Source: Apus apus
Taxonomy: Eukaryota > Chordata > Aves > Apodiformes > Apodidae
Length of the DNA stretch: 64,000 nucleotides
Direction: 5' to 3'
Assembly (NCBI RefSeq): GCF_020740795.1
Contig: NC_067283.1
Coordinates: 957,659 to 1,021,658, forward strand
Part shown: piece by piece, positions 29,414-37,700 of the stretch
Numbering within the stretch: position 1 is the stretch's first letter
Layout of the letters: every line of letters starts with the position of its first letter
Position numbers and translations under genes: made by a program
Notes under the pieces: model-generated
Databases searched by the model: none
Seen by the model: only the letters and a program-made list of their open reading frames with translations
Told to the model about the DNA's origin: nothing

Positions 29414-32400
29414 CTGGGGAGAAGAAGGCGAAGGTGGTGGTGGGGGGGAAGCTCAGGGTGGGCACCTGGAATCGCTGCCCAGAGGGGTCTGTGGGGTGGA
29501 GGCACCACTGGATCCCGGGAGAGACTCGTCAGGTGCTCCCCAAACCCATCCAGGTGCTCCCCAACCACCTCCAGGTGCTCCCCAACCCCCTCCAGGTGCT
29601 CAACCCCAACCAGGTGCTCCTCAACCCCCTCCAGATGCTCTCCAACCCCATCCAGGTGCTCCCCAACCCCCTCCAGGTGCTCCTCAACACCCTTTGGGTG
29701 CTACCTGGGGAATGGATGCTCCCCAACCTCATCCAGGTGCTCTCCAATCCCCCCTTTGGGTGCTCCCCAACCCCATCCAGGTGCTTCCCAACCCCAACCA
29801 GGTGCTCCCCAATACTGCTTGGGTGCTCCTCAACACCCTTTGGGTGCTGCCTGGGGAATGGGTGCTCCCCAAACCCATCCAGGTGCTTCCACAACCCCAT
29901 CCAGGAGTTCCTCAGCTCCACTTGGAGGCTCCCCAACCCCACTTGGATGTTCCCCAACTCCAACCAGCTGCTCCCCAACACCCTTTGGGTGCTACCCGGG
30001 GCATGGGTGCTTCCCAAACCCATCCAGGTGCTCTTACCACCACTTGGGTGCTCCTCAACCCCCTCTGGCTGCTCCTCAACCCCACCCAGGAGCTCCCCAA
30101 ACCCATTTGGGTGCTCCCCAAGTCCACTTGGAGACTCCCCGACCCCACTTGGAGGCCCTCCTGCCCCATTTGGGTGCTCCCCAACCCCATGCAGGAGTTC
30201 CCCAACCTCACTTGGGTGCTACCTGGGGTATGGGTGCTCCTCAACCTCATCCAGGTGCCCCCTTAACCCCATCTGGGGCCTCCCCAAACCCAGCCAGGTG
30301 CTCCCCCAGCCCCATTTGGGTGCTCCTCAACTCCGTCCAGGTGCTCCCCCCAACCCCTATTTGGATGCTGTCCAGGGCATGGGTGCTCCCCATCTCCACC
30401 TAGGTCCTCCCCAAACCTGTTTGGGTGCTACCTGGGGTATGGGTGCTCCCCAGCTCCACCCAGGAGACCTCCCCTCCAAGGCAGGGATGCTCTCAAACCC
30501 ATCTGAACGCTCCATGGGGTGTAGGTGCAACCCAAAACTCAACGTGGGTGCTCCCTGGGTCATGGTGGGACCCAAACCCCATATGGGTCCTCCCTGGGGT
30601 ACAGCTGCACCCCCAACCCCATCCAGATGCTCCCCAAGGTCGAGCTGCTCCCCAAGGACATCTCCACCCTGACCTCCCTCCCCACCCACCCCTGGGAGCT
30701 TCCCCAATTCCCATCCCAACAACACCAGAGGGACCACCCCCCCCCTTCCTCCCAGCCCCCACCCCACAATGGGTGTCTACCCTCCCCCCCAAAAAAAAGC
30801 CAACACTCACCCTTGCCGGGCTGGGGGGGCTCCTGCAGGCTGGGGGTGTCGAGGAAGACCCCACTGTCCCCGTGCAGCTTCTCCCCCTCAGGTGATGCCC
30901 CCAAGTCCCCTGCCCTGGCCTTGGCCAGCTGCTCCTTCTGCCTGCAGGTGTGCCAGCTGCCCACCGGGGTTTGGGGGTCACCCAGGGGGTTGGGTTACCC
31001 CCTCCCCTCCCCCCTGCCCCCCCTGGCACCCCCAAAACCCACCACTTGAAGGCCACGTAGGCCAGGAGTCCCAGCACCACGGCAGCCAGGAGGGAGCAGT
31101 AGAGGGGGATGATGTCCCGGCCGGGGGGCGGCACCAGGTCGGGGGGGGGGTCCAGGGGAAGGGTCCCTGGTCACCCCCTCCCCAGAGGGGGGTGGTGGGG
31201 ATGGGGGGGGCACCTCCAGGCGCTCCAGCTCCTCATCTGGAAAGGGAACAGAACGGGGTGGGGTCCTTGCCTCAGTTTCCCAGCACCCATGGGTGGGGCG
31301 GGGGGGTGTGTTTGTGGGACACCCCCCCCCCCAAATTATGTTGGGGTGATGCACTGATTTCCCCCCCCCCTTCTTCCCAATCCACCCCAATTTCCTGCAC
31401 ACCCCCCCCCCCCATTCCCACTGCCTCAAGTGGGGAAACTGAGGCACAGGTGCTTTCCCCCCCCCCCCCCCCAAAAAAAAAGTGACTCATGGGACAAAGT
31501 GGGGGGGTGTGACAATGATGGGGTCCCCCCCTCCCCCCCAAGGGTCTGGGGGTGTCACTCACTGGTGTTCTGGGTGCAGGGCTGGGCTGGGTGGGGGGTC
31601 CCGGGTCCTGGTTGGGTGGGGGGTTGGGGGACCCCAGTGAGGGCGCCCTGGGGTGGCGGGGGGGGGAGAGAAATGATACAAAACATCAGGAATTAAACCG
31701 GATCCAGTGGAAAAATATAAAGAGGAAAAGAATAAAATCAGGGAATGGGGGGGGGGGGGAGGGAAAAACGAGCCCCGAAATGCATGAAAGATTTTTGGGG
31801 TGAAACGGGACGAAATCATGAATGAAGTGAAAGGGAATAAAAGGAAACGAAGTGACCCGGGGGGGGGGAATTCAAGGGGAAAGAAAAAGACGAAGTGAAG
31901 TCAAAGAGAAAGAAAAGGGAGTGAAAGGGAAGGGGGGGGGGGGGATGGAGTGAAAAACGGGGATAAAAAACTGGAAGGGAATGAAGTGGGAAAAACCGGG
32001 AGGGGACGAAGCGAAGTGATGCGGGAAAGTGAAGTAAGAGGAAAGAAACGAGATGAGGGTGGGAGGAGAAGAAGAAGAAACAGCAGGAAATGGAGTGAAA
32101 TGAAGCGGGGGGGGAAAGGAAGAAAAGTAAAGCAAAGAAGGGGAAAAAGGAGCGGGGGGAGATGAAACGGCACAACCAGCTCCCGAGCGCGGCGGGACCG
32201 GGCAGGGCCGGCCCGGGGGGACCCGCTCCTGTCCCGTCCCGTCCCGTCCCCCTCCCGGTCCCGGTCCAGCTCCCGGTCCCGCTCCCGGTCCCGTCCCGTC
32301 CCGGTCCCGCTCCCGCTCCTGGTCCCGCTCCCATCCCGCTCCCATCCCGGTCCCGTCCCGGTCCCGGTCCCCGTCCCGGTCCAGCTCCCGGTCCCGTCCC

Positions 32401-32494
32401 GCTCCCGTCCCGGTCCCGCCCGCACCGGACTCAGCAGCAGCAGCAGCAGCAGCAGCGGCACCGGCACCGGCACCGGTACCAGGACCCGCCGCAT
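29109..32494 (-). CDS. NRADD: NRADD: p75NTR-like single-pass protein with death domain
   Basis: Neurotrophin-receptor-alike death-domain protein, related to the p75 neurotrophin receptor. Proposed coding exons in transcript order: 32494-32426 (signal peptide, tentative), 31647-31563, 31166-31043, 30941-30811, 29413-29109. The last four total 645 nt, exactly 215 codons including the stop, and all junction phases agree (0, 1, 2, 1). Order: signal peptide, about 40-residue Pro/Thr-rich ectodomain, transmembrane helix (LYCSLLAAVVLGLLAYVAFK), basic juxtamembrane stretch (QKEQLAKAR), a DSGVFLDTPS acidic segment also seen in mammalian NRADD, then the death domain ending VTSAV. I see no Cys-rich TNFR repeats. 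Identification rests on TM, juxtamembrane and death-domain resemblance and on the SETD2/NBEAL2 neighbourhood. Confidence 0.82.
29530..30640 (-). repeat. 21-bp minisatellite in the NRADD intron
   Basis: About 50 irregular copies of gtgctccccaaccccatccag (21 bp, listed on +) filling the intron between the NRADD juxtamembrane and death-domain exons. Confidence 0.93.
30811..30941 (-). CDS. NRADD: NRADD exon: cytoplasmic juxtamembrane segment
   Basis: 131 nt, acceptor acctgcag, donor gtgagt. Encodes QKEQLAKARAGDLGASPEGE and DSGVFLDTPSLQEPPQPGK, resembling the mammalian NRADD and p75NTR juxtamembrane region. Phase 2 in, phase 1 out, both matching the neighbouring exons. Confidence 0.85.
31043..31166 (-). 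CDS. NRADD: NRADD exon: transmembrane helix
   Basis: 124 nt. Encodes Pro-rich TLPLDPPPDLVPPPGRD, then a hydrophobic helix (IIPLYCSLLAAVVLGLLAYV) and AFK; the following Trp codon is split across the next intron. Donor gtgggt. An in-frame TGA just upstream of the acceptor supports this exon start. Confidence 0.85.
31563..31647 (-). CDS. NRADD: NRADD exon: short extracellular stalk (tentative)
   Basis: 85 nt between an accccag acceptor and a gtgagt donor. In the proposed frame it reads GALTGVPQPPTQPGPGTPHP then AQPCTQNT, with a potential N-glycosylation start only if the split codon allowed it (it yields Arg, so no NxT site here). Phase 0 in and phase 1 out fit both neighbours. Low complexity makes homology uncertain. 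Confidence 0.5.
31655..32165 (+). repeat. Purine-rich tract in NRADD intron 1
   Basis: About 0.5 kb almost purely A/G on + (gaaagggaataaaaggaaac, gaagtgaagtcaaagagaa) with long G runs. It sits between the signal-peptide exon and the next NRADD exon. Polypurine mirror symmetry is plausible. Confidence 0.8.
32225..32420 (-). repeat. GC-rich cccggt short tandem
   Basis: Irregular array of cccgtcccggtcccgctccc-type units on + immediately downstream of the NRADD signal-peptide coding segment. Confidence 0.85.
32426..32494 (-). CDS. NRADD: NRADD candidate first coding exon: signal peptide
   Basis: ATG at 32494-32492 opens MRRVLVPVPVPVP followed by eight Leu and SP. This is a textbook n-region plus hydrophobic core, written by a GTGCCG-type repeat and a (CTG)8 run. 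The proposed donor gtgcgg (32425-32420) is weak, but it leaves phase 0 and matches the exon at 31647. If splicing occurs elsewhere the peptide would continue VRAG, an acceptable cleavage motif. Confidence 0.5.
32431..32456 (-). repeat. (CTG)8 trinucleotide run coding the signal-peptide Leu core
   Basis: Eight CTG codons on minus (CAG on +, 32432-32455), followed on the 5' side by CCGGTG/GTGCCG hexamers that code Val-Pro repeats. Confidence 0.9.
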
Positions 32495-32564
32495 CGCCGA
32501 GACCCGGGACCCCTCGCTCCGCTCCCCGCGGCTCCGAACCGCCCCGGCCCGCTCCGCTCCCTCC

Positions 32565-32735
32565 GGTTCGGCGCCGCTCGGCTCGGCTCGGCTGGGCTCC
32601 GCTCGGCTCGGCTGGGTTCCGCTCGGCTCCGCTGGGTTCCGCTCGGCTCGGCTGGGTTCCGCTCGGCTCCGCTGGGTTCCGCTCGGCTCGGCTGGGTTCC
32701 GCTCGGCTCCGCTGGGTTCCGCTCGGCTCCGGCTC
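32565..32735. repeat. 20-bp CpG-rich tandem
   Basis: Alternating gctcggctcggctgggttcc and gctcggctccgctgggttcc, about 8 copies, in the CpG island. Degenerate continuation to about 33020 (cggcccggttcggctccg). Confidence 0.9.
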
Positions 32736-33179
32736 CGCTCGCTCCGGTTGGGCTCCGGTTGGGCCGGTTCGCTTTCTCTCGGCTCCGGTCGCTCTGGTTC
32801 AGCTCCGCTCAGCCCGGTTCGGCTCCGGTTGGTCCGGTTCGGCTCCGCTGGGTTCCGCTCGGCCCGGTTTGGCTCCGGTTCTGTTTCTCTCGGCTCCGGT
32901 CGGCCCGGTTCGGCTCCGTTTGGCCCGGTTCAGCTCAGCTCGGCCCGGTTCGGCCCCGCTCGGCTCCGCTCGGCCCGGTTCGGCCCCGCTCGGCCCGGTT
33001 CGGCCCCGCTCGGCTGCCCCCGGCGCGGCCCCCCCACGCGGGCGGGCGCGGTTCGGGCGGGGCGCCCCGCTATTGGCTGCGAGCGGCCGGGGGGGGGGCG
33101 TGGCCGAGCCCGAAGCTCCGCCCCTCCCGGTTCGGCCCCGCTCGGCTCGGTTCGGTTCGGGGCGGCCGCGCTGGTGAAA

Positions 33180-33245
33180 CCGGGGCTGGGGGCACCGGGG
33201 GGCACCGGGGGGCACCGGGGGGCACCGGGGGGCACCGGGGGGCAC
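33180..33245 (+). repeat. 10-bp tandem (caccgggggg)
   Basis: Six copies of a 10-bp unit with G-runs at the edge of the CpG island. Confidence 0.9.
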
Positions 33246-33318
33246 GGGGCCCTGACCCCTCCCCACGCGTCCCCTCCCTGCCCCGGGGGCAAGAGCGGCT
33301 GGGAAGGCGAGAAGCAGC

Positions 33319-33324
33319 TTTATT
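33319..33324 (-). terminator. DSD polyadenylation signal
   Basis: Canonical AATAAA on the minus strand, followed by AGCTGC, in non-repetitive sequence immediately beyond the 18/20-bp array. It is the first convincing signal after the DSD stop and implies a 3'UTR of about 1.35 kb. Confidence 0.55.
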
Positions 33325-33397
33325 GGGGGCGGTACCGGGAGGGGGCGGGGGGCTTCGGGGGGGGGGCGGGAACCTCGCATGGAGCCCACTCCTCATG

Positions 33398-34640
33398 CGG
33401 GTGCAGGGTCTCCATGAGTGCAGGGTCTCCATGAGTGCAGGGTCTCCAAGGGTGCAGGGTCTCCAGGTGGGTGCAGGGTCTCCAAGGGTGCAGGGTCTCC
33501 ATGAGTGCAGGGTCTCCAAGGGTGCAGCGTCTCCAAGGGTGCAGGGTCTCCAGGTGGGTGCAGGGTCTCCAAGGGTGCAGGGTCTCCATGAGTGCAGGGT
33601 CTCCATGGGTGCAGGGTCTCCAGGTGGGTGCAGGGTCTTCATGAGTGCAGGGTCTCCAAGGGTGCAGGGTCTCCAGGTGGGTGCAGGGTCTCCATGGGTG
33701 CAGGGTCTTCATGAGTGCAGGGTCTCCATGGGTGCAGGGTCTCCAAGTGGGTGCAGGGTCTCCAAGGGTGCAGGGTCTTCATGAGTGCAGGGTCTCCAAG
33801 GGTGCAGGGTCTCCAAAGGTGCAGGGTCTCCATGAGTGCAGGGTCTCCATGGGTGCAGGGTCTCCATGGGTGCAGGGTCTCCAGGTGGGTGCAGGGTCTC
33901 CAAGGGTGCAGGGTCTCCAGGTGGGTGCAGGGTCTCCAAGGGTGCAGGGTCTCCATGGGTGCAGGGTCCCCAGGTGGGTGCAGGGTCTCCAAGGGTGCAG
34001 GGTCTCCATGAGTGCAGGGTCTCCATGGGTGCAGGGTCTCCAAGGGTGCAGGGTCTCCAGGTGGGTGCAGGGTCTCCAAGGGTGCAGGGTCTCCAGGTGG
34101 GTGCAGGGTCTCCAAGGGTGCAGGGTCTCCAAGGGTGCAGGGTCTCCATGGGTGCAGGGTCTCCAAGGGTGCAGGGTCTCCAGGTGGGTGCAGGGTCTCC
34201 AAGGGTGCAGGGTCTCCAGGTGGGTGCAGGGTCTCCAAGGGTGTAGGGTCTCCAAGGGTGTAGGGTCTCCAAGGGTGCAGGATCTCCAGGTGGGTGCAGG
34301 GTCTCCATGAGTGCAGGGTCTCCAAGGGTGCAGGATCTCCAGGTGGGTGCAGGGTCTCCATGAGTGCAGGGTCTCCAAGGGTGCAGGATCTCCAGGTGGG
34401 TGCAGGGTCTCCATGAGTGCAGGGTCTCCATGGGTGCAGGGTCTCCAAGGGTGCAGGGTCTCCAGGTGGGTGCAGGGTCTCCAAGGGTGCAGGGTCTCCA
34501 GGTGGGTGCAGGGTCTCCAAGGGTGCAGGGTCTCCAGGTGGGTGCAGGGTCTCCAAGGGTGCAGGGTCTCCAAGGGTGCAGGGTCTCCAGGTGGGTGCAG
34601 GGTCTCCAAGGATGCAGGGTCTCCATAGCTTCAGGGTCCT
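33398..34640 (-). repeat. 18/20-bp minisatellite, probable DSD 3'UTR
   Basis: About 65 copies mixing gggtctccaagggtgcag (18 bp), gggtctccatgagtgcag (18 bp) and gggtctccaggtgggtgcag (20 bp). It starts about 20 bp after the DSD stop and ends about 75 bp before the AATAAA. Open frames on both strands are artefacts. Confidence 0.95.
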
Positions 34641-34661
34641 GACATCTCCCTGCTCTCCTCC

Positions 34662-34751
34662 CTACCAGCCACGGACGGGGTGCCAGAGCTCCACCACCTT
34701 CCCCTCAGCGTGGACATAGTAGACGGGGTGCATGGCAGCCGTGGCACAGGC
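34662..34751 (-). CDS. DSD: DSD terminal exon
   Basis: 90 nt including the TAG stop. Encodes [20 protein letters not shown] and ELWHPVRGW, matching the end of the chicken enzyme and supplying the predicted zinc Cys. Acceptor ccacag. Confidence 0.95.
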   Translation of the reverse strand, partial: ACATAAMHPVYYVHAEGKVVELWHPVRGW

Positions 34752-37700
34752 CTGTGGTGGGGTGGGGATGGGGGCTGAGGTGGGGTTTGGTGGGTCAGGG
34801 TAGGCTGTGGGGTGGTCGTGGTGGGGCTGGTACTCACGTGGAAGGGGATGAGAGCCAAGATGGTGCCCAACGGGAAGCTCCCAAAATCCAGCTGCCCGTC
34901 GATGGGTTCCACCTGTCCGTGCTCCTGGGTCAGCCCCACCAGCCTGTGGGGACACGCTGGGAGGTCACAGAATTCCCACCTCCCCCCATTCCAGGCTGCT
35001 CCAAGCCCCATCCAACCTGCCCTTCAACACTGCCAGGGATGGGGCAGCCACAGCTTCCCTGGGCAACCTGGGCCAGGCTCTCCCCACCCTCACAGCACAG
35101 AATTTCTCCCTCACATCTCATCTCCAGCTCCCTCTTCCAGCTGGAAACCCTTCCCCCTGCTCCCATCCCTCCCTGCCCTTGTCCCAAGCCCCCCCCCCAG
35201 CTTTCCTGGAGCCCCTTCAGGCACTGGAAGGTGCTCTAAGGTCTCCCTGGAGCCTTCTCTTCTCCAGGCTGAACACCCCAGCTCTCCCAGCCTGTCTCCA
35301 GAGCAGAGCTGCTCCAGCCCTCCCATCTGGACCCTTTCCAAGAGCTCTGTGTCCTTGTGTCAGAGGCTCCAACACCAAGAGTTCCCCACCCCTCGTGTCC
35401 CCACCGCCCACCCACGTCCCCCACCTGAGCTGGGGGTGTCCCTCGATGGCAGCCCAGCCCCCGGGGCCCTGGCTCTGCCCGTGGAGGCTGAGGGCAGCCC
35501 AGCCACAGTCCACCAGCAGCTGGTTGCGGTGAGGGTAGTGACCGATGACCCTGGTCAGGACACGGATGGCCACCTCCTCCAGCTGGCAGGAACCCAGCAG
35601 GGTCTGCTGCAGGTCTTGGGAGAAGAGAGGGCCCAAGCACAGGTTGGGGCCCGTCCCACCTTGGTCACACCAAGGTTTGTTTTTGGGGCTGGGGTGTGTG
35701 TGTGTGTGTGTGTGTGTGTGCTGATTCTTGAGCCTCTCACCATAGAAGAGGTAGTTGCCCGGGTGGAGCTCGGTGAGCTGGGACATCTCTGGCACTGGGT
35801 GGCTGCAGGATGGTGTGGAGCCAATGCTGGCCTGGGGACACGGGATACCAGCCTCCCGCAGCCTGCCAGGGTAGGGGACCTTCTGAGCAACCCAGGTGTG
35901 GCTGGGGGGGGTATGGACAGGACCCCAGGAGCCACGGGAGTGGGAGCAGAGCTGGGGCTCATCACCCCAGTCACCACAGAGAAGGACCAGAGGTGGGTCC
36001 ACCTCCCAGAAGAACCACGGGAGTGTGAGCAGAGCTGGGACCATCACAAAACAAGACCAGAGGTGGATCCAACCCTCCCTACTCCCCCCCCAGGCACTAT
36101 GGGAACAGGAGCAGAAGTGGGGACATCACCCTTGGTAGCCACAGCAGTGGAACCAGAAGTGGTGATGCCTCAGGGAGCCCCAGATGTGCCAGGAAGCCAT
36201 CCACATGTGCCAGGAAGCCATCCAGATGTGCCATAGCCGGGGCCCCCCCAATAGCTGGAGATCTCCCCAGATGTATCAAAGCACTCCCAGATGTGCCTGG
36301 ACATCCCCCCCCCCCCCCGTAGATGTTCCAAGGCACCCCTAGATGTGCTTGAACCAGCCCCAGATGTGCCTGGGACACCCCCTCCCCAGATGTTCCAAGG
36401 CACCCCTAGTTGTTCCCAAGACCTTTCCAGATGTGTGGGAGCAGCCCAGATGTGGACCCTGCCACAGCTGGCTGGGAGGGGAGGACACAGCAGAGACAAC
36501 CCCCCCCCCCCCCCCAAGAACGAGTCCCCAGGGCAGAATGTCCCCGTGTGCAGGGGGGGTCACAGGGACCACCCCTCACCCCCCCTTATCTTCCATCCCC
36601 CCCCTCCTCCAATCCCTCCTCTTCCCACCAGCAGGAACCATCCGGCTGCAATTCCCAACAGGATGTAAATCCCCGCCTCCCCCCCCCCGCTGGGATGAAA
36701 GGGTGAGGAGGGGAGGGGGGGACACACACAGCAAGACAACCAAGACAATGACACAGGTCACAACCCCCCACCAAAAGCCACATCAAAGGTGACCGGAGCC
36801 ACCACCCTCCTCCTCCTCCTCCTCCCTCTTCTTCTCCCCCCCCCTTTTGATGGGGCTGTTTTGCATTTACAACCAAACCCGGAGGTTTTATGGCTTGTTG
36901 GGGGGAGGGGGTGGACACACACACACATCCCCGTGGTGACCCCAACCCGCCCCCCAAATAAATTAAAATTAACCCTTTCCCTGGGTTTGGGGCCACTCAC
37001 TTGGTGACAAAGTCGAGGACGGCGGCGGTGGTGGCCCTGGCGATGGCTTGGACAGAGGGGACATCTCGGCAGGTGTAGGTGTCCCCGCAGTGAGCATAGA
37101 CCCCCACCAGTGTCACCTCCTCGGGGGTCTCCTGGGCGATGGCCCGAGCCAGGCTCAGGGCAGCGGGGTCGGTGGGACGGACACCGGCTGGGGGGGACGG
37201 ACACACAGACACACACCTGGGGGTGGGGTGTGTGGGGGGGGGTCCGGGTGCGGGTTGGGGGCTTGGGGAGGGGGTTACTTGGAGGTGCCGAGTTGGGACA
37301 GATGGAGGGATGGAGGGGGGGGGGGGAGGTGGGGAATCCTCATCCCTGCCCTGTGGAGTAGGATGGGGGGGTAAAAATGGGTTTGGGGGTAATAATGGGG
37401 TTTTGGAGGGTAAAAATGGGGTTTGGGAGGGGTAAAAATGGGGTTTGGGAGGGGTAAAAAAAATGGGGTTTTGGGGGGGTAATAATGGGGTTTTGGGGGG
37501 GGGTGTAAAAATGGGTTTGGGGGTAATAATGGGGTTTGGGGGGGGTAAAAATGGGTTTGGGGGTAATAATGGGGTTTTAGGGGGTAAAAATGGGATTTGG
37601 GAGGGGTAAAAATGGGTTATGGGAGGGGAAAAATAATGGGGCTGGGGGGGGTAATAATGGTGTTTTGGGGGGGGTAAAAATGGGTTTGGGGGTAATAATG

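Larger units (their letters stand above)
32500..33260 (-). promoter_or_regulatory. CpG-island promoter region of NRADD
   Basis: Dense CpG sequence just upstream of the NRADD signal-peptide exon. A GC box (gggcggggc, about 33055-33063), an inverted CCAAT (attgg, 33072-33076) and a second GC-rich box near 33092-33103 lie together. The 3' part (32570-32730) is a 20-bp repeat of the form gctcggctccgctgggttcc. The 540-codon open frame on the + strand here has no splice or family support and is composition-driven. Confidence 0.55.

Noticed and set aside
31214-31236. 23-nt micro-exon in NRADD encoding an EELERLE-like stretch with good splice sites
   Set aside because: Including it either creates a stop or breaks the phase between the stalk exon and the TM exon, whereas omitting it keeps the whole frame.
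32162-33784. 540-codon ORF on the + strand
   Set aside because: Lies in a CpG island and adjoining minisatellite, Pro/Arg/Ser/Gly low complexity, no splice sites or family match; stop scarcity is explained by GC content.
33639-34626. Long ORFs (about 305 codons) on both strands with METLHPWRPCT-type repeats
   Set aside because: Produced by an 18/20-bp tandem array; both strands and several frames are open at once.
34812-36236. 474-codon + strand ORF
   Set aside because: Antisense to DSD exons and an inverted CR1; shadow frame.
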